Source: Bacteroidales bacterium
GTDB taxonomy: Bacteria; Bacteroidota; Bacteroidia; Bacteroidales; UBA932
NCBI GenBank assembly: GCA_021371955.1
Contig: JAJFVD010000003.1
Span: 494,075-558,074 of the forward strand
Length of the DNA: 64,000 nt
Reading direction: 5' to 3'
In this document: piece by piece, positions 25,514-34,344 of the stretch
How the letters are laid out: every line of letters begins with the position of its first letter
How positions within the stretch are numbered: the stretch's first letter is position 1
The notes under the pieces: model-generated
What the model saw: the letters and a program-made list of their open reading frames with translations, nothing else
Told to the model about the DNA's origin: nothing
Databases searched by the model: none
Made by a program: the position numbers and the translations under genes

Positions 25514-27124
25514 ATGAAAAATATATTTTGCTCAATTCTTTTTGTTCTGACAACTCTTTCTTTTGTTCAGACTTTTGGTCAAACCACTCAAAATGGAAAA
25601 GAAGATTTAAAAAGGAGGCTCTATTTTCTTGCAGATGACAAAATGAAAGGCAGGGCGGCCGGAAGCAAAGAGGACCGTGAAGCGGCAAAATACATTGCAC
25701 AGGAACTTGGAAAACTTGGCTTTGTACCTTTAATAGGAGAGAGCCCACTGGTGAATTTTGAATTTACATTATACAGGGAAGTTGGTTACGGGTCGAAGCT
25801 TAATATAGCAAATACATCCCTTTTGGAGGGAACAGACTTTTCTGTTTTACCTGAATCGCCTGTTGCAGAGGTATCGTCTCAATTTGTATTTATTGATCGG
25901 CTGGATTCGCTTCCTGCTAGTCTTGCAGGTAAAGTGGCGTTGATTAAATCGGTAAGGGACAGCATACCTTTCAAAGTAACCTCATTAAAGGATAAAGGTG
26001 TTTCTGCAATTATTTTTTTCTCCAAAGAAGATATTAATGCAAACAGGAAAGGAGGAACCACTTCGATATCTGTTCCTGCAATTCAGGTATCCTCAAATAT
26101 AGCAGCGAAGATGCTCGCATCTGAAGATAAAAACATATACATAAAAAGTGTTGTTCACAGTGTAAAAGGAAGATCCCAGAATGTCATTATGCTGCTTAAG
26201 GGTGTTAATGCCGGAAACTCGATTCTTATTGGTGCTCACTATGATCATATTGGTACAGGAGGAGCAGGTTCCGGCAGTATGGCTCCAAAAATGACAGAAA
26301 TACACAACGGTGCCGATGATAATGCCAGCGGAGTTGCTGCTGCAATTGAAATTGGAAAATCTCTTTCAGGTATTAAAGACAGTCTCAAATACAATATTAT
26401 TGTATCTGCTTTTGGAGGAGAAGAGAGAGGTCTCCTCGGCTCAAAGTATGCTGCTGATACTTTAAAGGCATTAAATATGCTTCCGAAGCTTATGATAAAC
26501 CTTGATATGGTAGGAAGGCTTTCAGAAGAGAGGCTGCAGGTAGGAGGCACAGGAACTTTTGTAATGGCAGATTCTATTGTGAGCAGGATAAACCGGGCAT
26601 TTCAGTTTAAACTGGCCATGACTAAAGACGGGTACGGGCCTTCCGACCATGCTTCTTTTTATACAGCCGGAGTGCCGGTACTCTATTTCACGACGGGGGT
26701 TCACAAGCAATATCACACTCCTTTTGACGATGTCGAACTTATTAACTTTCCCGGGCTGGCTAAGGTTTCGGACTTTGTAGCAGCAGTTGTAAAAGATGTG
26801 GCGATAAGCTCAAAAATCCCTGAATATCAAAAAGTAGCGGCCCCTTCATCACCGGGCAGAGCCAGTTTTAAAGTAACACTGGGCCTCATACCGGACTTTA
26901 CATATGAGAAGGGCGACGGTTTCCGGGTAGGATCGGTAACAGACGGGAAACCTGCACAAAAAGGCGGAATGATGGCAGGTGATATAATTACGGCCATCAA
27001 TTCAAAAAATGTATTAAATATTTATGACTATATGGCCAGGCTGGGAGAGCTTAAAGCCGGCGAAAAAGTTGAGGTAAAACTTATGAGAGAGGGGAAGGAA
27101 ATAAAATTAATCATTGAGCTATGA
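25514..27124 (+). CDS. Secreted M28 family zinc aminopeptidase with PA and PDZ domains
   Basis: 536 residues: signal peptide (1-22), then an M28 catalytic domain interrupted by a PA-type insert (about 105-215), and a C-terminal PDZ domain (about 450-536, with GSVTDGKPAQKGGMMAGDIITAIN). The co-catalytic zinc ligands are in place: H242 (GAHYDHIG), D269 (GADDNASG), E303/E304 (GGEERG), D331 (NLDMVGR) and H401 (QYHTPFDD). It probably trims peptides in the periplasm or at the surface. Its stop overlaps the start of the next gene by 4 bases. Confidence 0.93.
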   Translation: MKNIFCSILFVLTTLSFVQTFGQTTQNGKEDLKRRLYFLADDKMKGRAAGSKEDREAAKYIAQELGKLGFVPLIGESPLVNFEFTLYREVGYGSKLNIANTSLLEGTDFSVLPESPVAEVSSQFVFIDRLDSLPASLAGKVALIKSVRDSIPFKVTSLKDKGVSAIIFFSKEDINANRKGGTTSISVPAIQVSSNIAAKMLASEDKNIYIKSVVHSVKGRSQNVIMLLKGVNAGNSILIGAHYDHIGTGGAGSGSMAPKMTEIHNGADDNASGVAAAIEIGKSLSGIKDSLKYNIIVSAFGGEERGLLGSKYAADTLKALNMLPKLMINLDMVGRLSEERLQVGGTGTFVMADSIVSRINRAFQFKLAMTKDGYGPSDHASFYTAGVPVLYFTTGVHKQYHTPFDDVELINFPGLAKVSDFVAAVVKDVAISSKIPEYQKVAAPSSPGRASFKVTLGLIPDFTYEKGDGFRVGSVTDGKPAQKGGMMAGDIITAINSKNVLNIYDYMARLGELKAGEKVEVKLMREGKEIKLIIEL

Positions 27125-27999
27125 AAAAATTCTTATTATGGCTCCTTGCTGTAATTATTACTCTTGCAGCGGTAAAATTCCAAAGGAGTACTGGCCCAAC
27201 AAAACCCCTTTATGAGCAATTCACGGTTAACGGGCAAACCTGCGAAACATTTCTCCCCAGAAGCTGGGAAACAACTATTAATAATAGTGAAGCATCGGGC
27301 GATTATGAGAGCCTTAACAAAAAACTGGAGATTAATATAAAAATTGACAATCTCCCTGCCGGAACAGAAGGAGTGTTTGTATACAGACTTTACCCTGGAA
27401 ACGGACCTGCAGACACCTTAAAAGCTTTAAGAAATGGCCCGGCATTCATTGTAACTATGCCTGCTCAGCCACCTGCAGGAAAGATAGCATATAATTTTAT
27501 ATTAAATAATCCGTCTGTTTCCGATTCAACCGTATCGAAGGAGATAAAGCTCGGAGGTATCGAAGGGGTGATACTAAGGTTTAAAAGTCATGTCCCTGTG
27601 GGTGTTCTCATTCCTCACATTCTCCTGATGTTCATTGCGATGCTCGTCTCAAATTATATTGGCGTAGCAGCATTTTCAAAAAGTATAAATCTTAATTCTT
27701 CCGTTATTGTTTTGCTCTTTGTATTTGGAGCGGGGGGGCTCATTCTTGGCCCTCTTGTACAAAATTATGCTTTTGGGGCTTATTGGACAGGATGGCCATT
27801 TGGCAGTGACCTCACAGATAATAAAACTTTATTGGCTTTTATTATTTGGGTTGCAGCCTGGATGTTTAACAGAAAGAATCCAAGAAGATATTTTTACATA
27901 ATAGCTGCAATTGTCATGCTTCTGGTATATTCCATCCCTCACAGCACAGCCGGCTCGGAATATGACCGGTCAAAGGGACAAATAGTAACCGGCAGGTAG
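27121..27999 (+). CDS. Conserved membrane protein of unknown function
   Basis: 292 residues: an N-terminal signal/anchor (about 4-18), an extracytoplasmic beta-rich domain (about 20-155), then four hydrophobic segments (about 158-178, 190-212, 234-246 and 256-270). I do not recognise the family. The ATGA overlap with the M28 peptidase gene suggests coupled synthesis. It ends one base before the convergent cydB stop. Confidence 0.75.
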   Translation: MKKFLLWLLAVIITLAAVKFQRSTGPTKPLYEQFTVNGQTCETFLPRSWETTINNSEASGDYESLNKKLEINIKIDNLPAGTEGVFVYRLYPGNGPADTLKALRNGPAFIVTMPAQPPAGKIAYNFILNNPSVSDSTVSKEIKLGGIEGVILRFKSHVPVGVLIPHILLMFIAMLVSNYIGVAAFSKSINLNSSVIVLLFVFGAGGLILGPLVQNYAFGAYWTGWPFGSDLTDNKTLLAFIIWVAAWMFNRKNPRRYFYIIAAIVMLLVYSIPHSTAGSEYDRSKGQIVTGR

Positions 28000-28000
28000 A

Positions 28001-29143
28001 CTAATATTTGTGCGTATCAGGTTTTAAAAGGTCCTCATTGCTCATCTTTACCTTTGTCATTGCCCGCCATACATAAACAATATAGGCGAATACAAATGGT
28101 ACCATAAGAGAAGCATAGGCCATTACCTTAAGGGTGAATTCACTGGAAGAACTATTCTGAAGAGTAAGTGAGTTCTGAATATCAACAGTTGAAACAAAAA
28201 AAGCAGTATTGTTAAATGCGGCACAAATAAGCAAACTCCATACTGCAAGTACAACTCCGGTTCCGGTAATGTAAAAACTGCCTTTCCCCTTGCCAAAAAG
28301 AGTGTTTGCCAATCCTCCAATAACAAGAATTACGCCTGTAAAAAGCATGATAAAAGGCCAGATGAGCTCAGTCATGTTGAAGAGGTACTTATACCTGACG
28401 GCAGAAATAAAGCCGTTCTCAGGATTTACATGATAGCCGGTCATAGTAAACAGAGATAACAAAAGAGCAACGAATGCCAGTACAAATGCCGGTCCGGTGA
28501 TTTTTATCTGGTTTTTTGCCTTTTTTGCAAGCGGTTCAAAGTCGATTTGCATTATAATATAAAGCAAACCCAGGGTTCTGGCGGCAAAATATACAACTAT
28601 CCCCATTAGCAGGTTAAAAGGAACGGTTATGGCTTCAAGCCCGTGATAATTATTTGTCCAGTATGAAATAGTAGGCTGAAAAGTATTAGTTATGCTGCTT
28701 TTGTTCATAATAAACGCTCCTCCGGTAAAAAATGTGCCTACCGCTACTCCAATGAGTATTGTTCCAAACATGCCATTTAGGAATAGAAATGTTTCATAAG
28801 TTTTTGCCCCGAGAAAATTTCCTGCCTTGCTGCGAAATTCGTATGATACAGCCTGAATGACAAACAGGAAAAGAATAGTCATCCACAGCCAGTATGCACC
28901 ACCAAAACTGGTTGAATAGTAAAGAGGAAAAGAAGCAAATATTGCACCTCCAAATGTAACCAAAGTAGTAAAAGTCAGTTCCCACTTGTGCCCAAGGGCA
29001 TTAACAAGCAGAGTTTTTTCCTCCTTGCTTTTGACAGTGCCAAAGAGTAATGACTGCCCTCCCTGAACAAACATCAAAAAAACAAGCAAAGCTCCCAGCA
29101 GAGAAACTATGACCCACCAATATTGCTGTAATATATTTAACAT
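28001..29143 (-). CDS. cydB: Cytochrome bd quinol oxidase subunit II
   Basis: Subunit II of the oxygen-scavenging quinol oxidase. 380 residues, about nine transmembrane segments; N terminus VVSLLGALLVFLMFVQGGQSLL and conserved GTFFTGGAFIMN region fit the family. Follows cydA after 47 bases. Confidence 0.95.
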   Translation of the reverse strand: MLNILQQYWWVIVSLLGALLVFLMFVQGGQSLLFGTVKSKEEKTLLVNALGHKWELTFTTLVTFGGAIFASFPLYYSTSFGGAYWLWMTILFLFVIQAVSYEFRSKAGNFLGAKTYETFLFLNGMFGTILIGVAVGTFFTGGAFIMNKSSITNTFQPTISYWTNNYHGLEAITVPFNLLMGIVVYFAARTLGLLYIIMQIDFEPLAKKAKNQIKITGPAFVLAFVALLLSLFTMTGYHVNPENGFISAVRYKYLFNMTELIWPFIMLFTGVILVIGGLANTLFGKGKGSFYITGTGVVLAVWSLLICAAFNNTAFFVSTVDIQNSLTLQNSSSSEFTLKVMAYASLMVPFVFAYIVYVWRAMTKVKMSNEDLLKPDTHKY

Positions 29144-29190
29144 ATAAGTAATTTTTGTAGTTTAGGTAAAAGTTGAGTAATTGAATTATA

Positions 29191-30765
29191 TTATGCTCCG
29201 GGACCCTTTTTAATAACTTTGAATATAATACCCAGTTCAGCAATCAAAAGGGCTGTAAACAAAATGAAAAACAACAACATAGTTATACGTACAGCATCGG
29301 GATTAATTCCTGAAACAGCAGCACCTACAGGCAATAAATCCTGAATTGTCCAGGGTTGCCGGCCAACTTCCGCAACGATCCATCCAGCCTGAGAACAGAT
29401 ATAAACAAGGGGAATTGAGATAATCGCAAGATACAAGAACCAGCGGTGCTTTGAAATGATTGCCTGTTTTTCCATGTAGATCGTAATAACGAAGAAAAGA
29501 AGAAAATACATTCCCAGCAATATCATTATGTGAAATGCGTAAAAAGTAAGAGGAATATTTGGAATAACATCGGTTGGTTTTTCAATGTATCCATAGCCGA
29601 AATGGTCAAAATTATCCATCAGCTGACTGTATGCCAGGTCTTTCCCTTCTTCGTCACCGGCAAGGCGTGCTTTTTGGTAAAGAGCAAGTCCTTCGATAGC
29701 CAGTTTTCCCTTTGCCATTCTCTCCTCAATAGGCGGGGCAATTTTTTGAACTCCGTCTTTATCCAGGTAGGTATATCCGCCTTTAAGTATATCCTCTATG
29801 CCCGGTACAAATGTATTTGTTTTACGGTCAACAAGAAGGGAGAGTCCCTGAGGAATAGCGATTTTGAAAGCAAATGCATCCTCACTCTCATATTTTATAG
29901 GATTGTCTGCAATGTCCTTGACGGATTTTCCCGGATTGAGTATTCCTGCAACTATAATGGGAGTTCCTTTCTGACCTTTGTAAAGCCCTTCCATCGCTGC
30001 CAGTTTCATAGGCTGCTTTTTAGCTACCTGAACAGAAGAACCATCACCGGACCAGATAAGAACTAAAAGCGATATAAGCCCGAATACAGCTGAAGTCTTA
30101 ATGCTTTTTCTTGCAAATTCCTCCTCTCTTTTGTGCAAAAGATACCATGAAGAAATTCCGATAACTACTATTGATGCGAGAACATAGCCGTTTGTTACTG
30201 TGTGAATAAATTTATTTATGGCAACAGGCGAGAATAAAACGGCCCAGAAATTGACCATTTCGTTTCTTGCGCTGTCCGGGTTGAAAGCCATTCCTACCGG
30301 ATATTGCATCCAGGCATTTGCAACCAGAATCCATAGTGCCGATAGATTTGTGCCAATGGCAACAAGCCAAGTAGAAATCAGGTGAGCATTTTTGCTCACT
30401 TTGTTCCAGCCGAAAAACATTATTGCGAAGAAAGTACTTTCCAGAAAAAATGCCAGAATTCCTTCAATTGCGAGTGGTGCACCAAAGATGTCGCCAACAA
30501 ACCATGAATAGTTGGACCAGTTTGTACCAAACTGAAACTCCAGAATAATTCCGGTAGCGACTCCTATTGCGAAGTTAATCGCAAAAATGTTCATCCAGAA
30601 TTTTGTTGTTCTTTTCCAAAATTCGTTGCCAGTCCTGACATAGAATGTCTCCATTATGGCTATTATAAATCCCAGACCAAGAGTGAGAGGAACAAATAAC
30701 CAATGGTACATCGCTGTTAGTGCAAACTGAAGCCTTGACAGATCTGCGAGTGAAGCTAAAAACAT
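29191..30765 (-). CDS. cydA: Cytochrome bd quinol oxidase subunit I
   Basis: 524 residues carrying the haem-binding and quinol-oxidising core. LQFALTAMYHWLFVPLTLGLGF contains the His ligand (H21) of haem b595, and EGILAFFLESTFFAIMFFGW holds the conserved glutamates of the proton channel. PWTIQDLLPVGAAVS lies in the C-terminal part. The loop around residues 240-370 (Q-loop region) is present. Allows respiration at low oxygen and protects anaerobic metabolism. Confidence 0.97.
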   Translation of the reverse strand: MFLASLADLSRLQFALTAMYHWLFVPLTLGLGFIIAIMETFYVRTGNEFWKRTTKFWMNIFAINFAIGVATGIILEFQFGTNWSNYSWFVGDIFGAPLAIEGILAFFLESTFFAIMFFGWNKVSKNAHLISTWLVAIGTNLSALWILVANAWMQYPVGMAFNPDSARNEMVNFWAVLFSPVAINKFIHTVTNGYVLASIVVIGISSWYLLHKREEEFARKSIKTSAVFGLISLLVLIWSGDGSSVQVAKKQPMKLAAMEGLYKGQKGTPIIVAGILNPGKSVKDIADNPIKYESEDAFAFKIAIPQGLSLLVDRKTNTFVPGIEDILKGGYTYLDKDGVQKIAPPIEERMAKGKLAIEGLALYQKARLAGDEEGKDLAYSQLMDNFDHFGYGYIEKPTDVIPNIPLTFYAFHIMILLGMYFLLFFVITIYMEKQAIISKHRWFLYLAIISIPLVYICSQAGWIVAEVGRQPWTIQDLLPVGAAVSGINPDAVRITMLLFFILFTALLIAELGIIFKVIKKGPGA

Positions 30766-30778
30766 AATTTATAAGATT

Positions 30779-31006
30779 TTAGGTTTTAGGTTTGCTTGTG
30801 GTAGTTAGGTTTTCAATTACATGCCTGCTTTTTTCATCGTCATTTTGATAAGAACTTAATTCCCCTCTGAAAAAAAACAGCTTAAGAATAAAAAACATAA
30901 TAAAGAGTTTTATGACAATAATAATCCACAATGTTTTACCAAGGGTCATGCCTTTGAATCCATCGTAGTAAAATAGCCATATCCTCTTTATTATATTACT
31001 ATTCAT
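30779..31006 (-). CDS. DUF4492 small membrane protein of the cyd operon
   Basis: 75 residues from ATG 31006 (MNSNIIKRIWLFYYDGFKGMTLGKTLW). One transmembrane helix (about residues 26-46, IIIVIKLFIMFFILKLFFF) and a hydrophilic tail. DUF4492 proteins lie directly upstream of cydA in Bacteroidetes and epsilonproteobacteria and are likely accessory small subunits comparable in size to CydX/CydH; that role is inferred. The frame is open upstream to 31129, but that would run into the divergent gene's promoter. Confidence 0.85.
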   Translation of the reverse strand: MNSNIIKRIWLFYYDGFKGMTLGKTLWIIIVIKLFIMFFILKLFFFRGELSSYQNDDEKSRHVIENLTTTSKPKT

Positions 31007-31036
31007 CACTAAAATTTGCTCTAATATAACCTTTTT

Positions 31037-31069
31037 TTTGCTGTTGCAATTAACAAAATTGTATATTTG
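31037..31069 (+). promoter_or_regulatory. Promoter of the DUF362/iron-sulfur operon
   Basis: TTTG (31037-31040), 21-bp spacer, TATATTTG (31062-31069), 16 bases before ATG 31086. No exact match was found for the divergent cyd operon. Confidence 0.6.
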
Positions 31070-31085
31070 TGGAAAATGTACTTGT

Positions 31086-32015
31086 ATGGAACGGAGAAAT
31101 TTTCTTAAAGCTGCCCTTTTAGGCAGCATTGCAGGAGCAATTCAACTTAAACCGGAGAATATTTTTGCAGGTGGAAGTGCCTCCGCACCAGGGAAAAATG
31201 ACCTTGTTGCTGTTATGGGTGGTGATCCCGTTACTATGTATAAAAAAGGGATTACAGCTATGGGAGGAATTTCCCGGTTTGTTAAAAAAGGGCAAAAAGT
31301 TGTTGTAAAACCGAATATAGGATGGGACAAAAAACCTGAACTGGCTGCTAATACAAACCCTCAGCTTGTTGCTGCAATTGTTAAAGATTGCCTGGCTGCA
31401 GGAGCGGCGGAAGTTATTGTTTTCGACCATACATGTGACGAATGGCAGGCTTGCTACAAAAACAGCGGGATAGAAGATGCGGCTAAGTCTGCAGGAGCAA
31501 AGATAGGATATGCCCACGATGAGAAATATTATAAAGATGTTAATCTGCCCGACGGTGTCCGTCTTAAATCAGCAAAAATTCATGAGTCAATTATTGACTG
31601 TGACGTGTGGATAAACGTTCCTGTATTGAAAAACCACGGCGGAGCCAAGATGACAATTTCGATGAAAAATTATATGGGGATTGTCTGGGACAGAGGATTC
31701 TGGCACTCAAACGATCTTCAGCAATGTATTGCAGACTGTGCTACTTACAGTAAAAAACCTGTACTGAACATAGTTGATGCATTCAGAATCATGACTCAAA
31801 ACGGACCAAAAGGGAAAACTGCAGAGGACGTAGTTCTTGCTAAAGCACTTTTCCTGTCAACAGATATAGTTGCTGCCGATACCGCTGCATTAAAATTTTT
31901 CAACCAATTCAGAGAGATGAAAATGGAAGCCGTATCTCATATTGGAAAGGCAGAAAAATTAAACGTGGGAACAACAAATCTGGATTCTATAAAAGTTGAA
32001 AGAATAAAAATCTGA
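31086..32015 (+). CDS. Tat-exported DUF362 protein
   Basis: 309 residues from ATG 31086. It begins MERRNFLKAALLGS, a twin-arginine signal (RRxFLK plus hydrophobic stretch), so it is probably exported folded. The rest is a DUF362 domain: VVVKPNIGWDKKPE, AAEVIVFDHTCDEW, VWINVPVLKNHGGAKMTISMKN, NIVDAFRIMTQNGP. DUF362 has no established biochemical role and lacks ferredoxin motifs here. Five bases separate it from a membrane iron-sulfur protein, suggesting a redox pair. A frame opening at 31038 would begin with TTG inside the promoter and is rejected. Confidence 0.88.
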   Translation: MERRNFLKAALLGSIAGAIQLKPENIFAGGSASAPGKNDLVAVMGGDPVTMYKKGITAMGGISRFVKKGQKVVVKPNIGWDKKPELAANTNPQLVAAIVKDCLAAGAAEVIVFDHTCDEWQACYKNSGIEDAAKSAGAKIGYAHDEKYYKDVNLPDGVRLKSAKIHESIIDCDVWINVPVLKNHGGAKMTISMKNYMGIVWDRGFWHSNDLQQCIADCATYSKKPVLNIVDAFRIMTQNGPKGKTAEDVVLAKALFLSTDIVAADTAALKFFNQFREMKMEAVSHIGKAEKLNVGTTNLDSIKVERIKI

Positions 32016-32020
32016 CATTG

Positions 32021-33565
32021 ATGTATAAGCTCTTAAAAAGAAGCAGGGTAGTAATATCGCTGCTAATTTTGGTTGTTATAACCCTTAATTTTCTCTATTT
32101 TGCAAACAGGGAAACGCTGTTTTTCGCACATTTTCTCAAAATACAGTTTGTACCAGCACTTCTTGGTGCATTTACAGGGTCGGGTATAATTTTCTCTTTA
32201 CTTATAATTCTGACACTCTCTTTTGGAAGAGTATATTGCTCCACGTTATGCCCTCTTGGAACACTTCAGGATATCTTCACAAGAATGGCCGGCATTTTTA
32301 AAAGCAAGAAAAAGAGAAGATTCAGCTACTCTTCGCCAAAGAGTATATTGAGATACTCATTGCTTGCACTTGCCTTAATTTCGCTCATTTTTGGAATAAC
32401 ATCAATCATATCCTATCTGGACCCGTATTCAAATTTTGGAAGAATTTCCACCGAACTGATTGGCAGGGCAGAACAACTGATTCAAAACGGACTTTCGGCA
32501 ATTGTGCCGGAATCTGTATTTTTCAGGACTTATTCGACTTTTGTTGCCGGGTCATTCGCTTTTGCTGCAGCATTTCTCATCCTTATAATTGTTATGAGTG
32601 CATTTTGGGGGAGACTATATTGTAATACAATTTGTCCTGTTGGTACATTTCTTGGTTTACTTTCAAGATTCTCAATGTTTAAGCCACAAATTAACAGTCA
32701 AAATTGTAACCATTGTACTATATGCCTTCAAAATTGCAAAAGCGGATGTATAGATGCAATTTCATGCAAAATTGACGAATCAAGATGCGTTGCATGCCTT
32801 GATTGTATGACCAAATGTAAAAAAGGGGCTATATCATATAAGTTTTCCTGGAAAAAGAAGATAACAGAAGAGACACCAAAAGACAACAATCAGGGGAAAC
32901 TTCAGTCAAGAGAGAGGAGAGAGGCTATAATTGCAATGGGCCTAATGGGAACGCTGCTTGCCTCAAGAGCATTAGGCTTCCCTCGGCAAATAGATTCTGC
33001 TCCAAAAATTACCGGAATTGCTCCTCCAGGAGCAGGAAGCATTGAGAATTTAAAAAAGAACTGTACTGCCTGCCAAGCCTGTATATCGGCATGCCCCAAC
33101 GGAATAATCAAGCCGGCTACCACACAATATGGTCTGGACGGAATTCTTATGCCAGTCTTAAGTTTTGAGAAACAATTCTGTGGATTTGACTGCACTGTTT
33201 GTAATCAGGTTTGTCCAAACGGAGCGCTAAAACCCCTTTCGCTGGAAGAAAAGAAGCTTACCCAGATAGGAAGGGCAAATTTTCGCCTGAAAAAATGTAT
33301 TGTTTATACAGACAAGACAGATTGCGGAGCATGTGACGAACATTGTCCGACAAAGGCGATAACAATGGTTCCCTACAGAGACACAGGGCTTTTTATCCCT
33401 AAACTCAACAAGGATATTTGTATAGGATGCGGAGGATGTCAGTATGTATGTCCTGCAACACCGGAAAAGGCAATTACCGTATCTGCAAACGAAGTGCACA
33501 AGACAGCACAGAAACCTACCGTTGAAAAACAGGAGAAGGTTAAGGTAGACAGTTTCGGATTCTAA
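32021..33565 (+). CDS. NapH-like membrane iron-sulfur protein fused to a NapG-like ferredoxin domain
   Basis: 514 residues from ATG 32021. The N-terminal half has four transmembrane helices (about 10-28, 52-70, 112-131 and 174-196) with two CxxxCP motifs (C73/C77, C201/C205), as in NapH/CcoG-type quinol-interacting proteins, then two 4Fe-4S motifs (229-243, 256-266). A second hydrophobic stretch follows an internal twin arginine (RR 299-300, about 302-318). After it come four more cysteine clusters (348-358, 387-398, 435-442, 467-477) resembling NapG/HybA ferredoxins. This looks like a NapH-NapG fusion carrying electrons from quinol to an exported partner. No nap or other terminal reductase is nearby; the DUF362 gene is directly upstream. 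Confidence 0.85.
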   Translation: MYKLLKRSRVVISLLILVVITLNFLYFANRETLFFAHFLKIQFVPALLGAFTGSGIIFSLLIILTLSFGRVYCSTLCPLGTLQDIFTRMAGIFKSKKKRRFSYSSPKSILRYSLLALALISLIFGITSIISYLDPYSNFGRISTELIGRAEQLIQNGLSAIVPESVFFRTYSTFVAGSFAFAAAFLILIIVMSAFWGRLYCNTICPVGTFLGLLSRFSMFKPQINSQNCNHCTICLQNCKSGCIDAISCKIDESRCVACLDCMTKCKKGAISYKFSWKKKITEETPKDNNQGKLQSRERREAIIAMGLMGTLLASRALGFPRQIDSAPKITGIAPPGAGSIENLKKNCTACQACISACPNGIIKPATTQYGLDGILMPVLSFEKQFCGFDCTVCNQVCPNGALKPLSLEEKKLTQIGRANFRLKKCIVYTDKTDCGACDEHCPTKAITMVPYRDTGLFIPKLNKDICIGCGGCQYVCPATPEKAITVSANEVHKTAQKPTVEKQEKVKVDSFGF

Positions 33566-34263
33566 ATATTCCCTTTACCGTCTTTTTCTTTAAGCAAATC
33601 CGGTCTTAATTTTTGTGTCCTTTCAAATGACTGGACCTCCTGCCACTCTTTTATTAATTTCGGATTGCCGGACAGCAGTACGTCAGGTACTTTCCATCCG
33701 TTAAATTCGGCAGGCCTTGTGTAAATGGGCGGAGCTAAGATTTCGTCCTGGAATGAGTCGCTTAATGCAGATGTCTCGTCTCCCAAAGCTCCGGGTATCA
33801 GTCTCACAATTGAGTCAACCAGAACTGCGGCAGGGATCTCTCCACCGCTAAGGACATAATTGCCAATTGATATTTCACTTGTGATGAGGTGTTCCCGGAT
33901 TCTGTGATCGATACCTTTGTAGTGTCCGCAGAGAATTATGATATTTTTGAGACACGAAAGACGGTTTGCAATTCCCTGAGTAAGAATTTCTCCGTCCGGG
34001 CTCATGTATATTATTTCATCGTATTCTCTCTCGTTTTTCAACTTGGAGATTATTTTATAAACCGGTTCAATCATCATTATCATTCCGGCATCTCCGCCGA
34101 AACCATAATCATCAACCTGCCGGTATTTGCCTTTCCCGTAATCTCTTAAATCATGTATAAAAATCTCTGTCAGATTCGCTTCTTTTGCCCGTTTTATTAT
34201 GGAGTGATTCAACGGACTGTCAAGTAGTTCCGGAACAACAGATAGTATATCTATTCGTATCAT
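33562..34263 (-). CDS. trmD: tRNA (guanine-N1)-methyltransferase
   Basis: Makes m1G37 in tRNAs. 233 residues of SPOUT trefoil-knot fold: [25 protein letters not shown] N terminus, [31 protein letters not shown] and the knot sequence [19 protein letters not shown]. Overlaps the convergent iron-sulfur gene by 4 bases. The ATG follows the -7 element by only 4 bases, so the transcript is probably leaderless. Confidence 0.97.
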   Translation of the reverse strand: MIRIDILSVVPELLDSPLNHSIIKRAKEANLTEIFIHDLRDYGKGKYRQVDDYGFGGDAGMIMMIEPVYKIISKLKNEREYDEIIYMSPDGEILTQGIANRLSCLKNIIILCGHYKGIDHRIREHLITSEISIGNYVLSGGEIPAAVLVDSIVRLIPGALGDETSALSDSFQDEILAPPIYTRPAEFNGWKVPDVLLSGNPKLIKEWQEVQSFERTQKLRPDLLKEKDGKGNI

Positions 34264-34267
34264 GGTG

Positions 34268-34297
34268 CAAATTTACATAAATCACCGCGTTGGCAAA
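34268..34297 (-). promoter_or_regulatory. Promoter of trmD, likely leaderless
   Basis: Minus strand TTTG (34297-34294), 18-bp spacer, TAAATTTG (34275-34268), then four bases and ATG. Confidence 0.7.
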
Positions 34298-34306
34298 CTT
34301 TTTTTG

Positions 34307-34314
34307 TATATTTG
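34307..34314 (+). promoter_or_regulatory. -7 element for the DUF349-yidC-yggS unit
   Basis: TATATTTG matches TAnnTTTG, 30 bases before ATG 34345. The nearest TTG upstream is only 14 bp away, so the -33 is unclear. Confidence 0.5.
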
Positions 34315-34344
34315 CAGGTTAATAAACCTAATTGTCTTGTAATA

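Noticed and set aside
29530..30066. 178-codon open frame antisense to cydA
   Set aside because: Antisense to conserved cydA codons; the translation is Cys/Phe/Ser-rich and resembles no protein.
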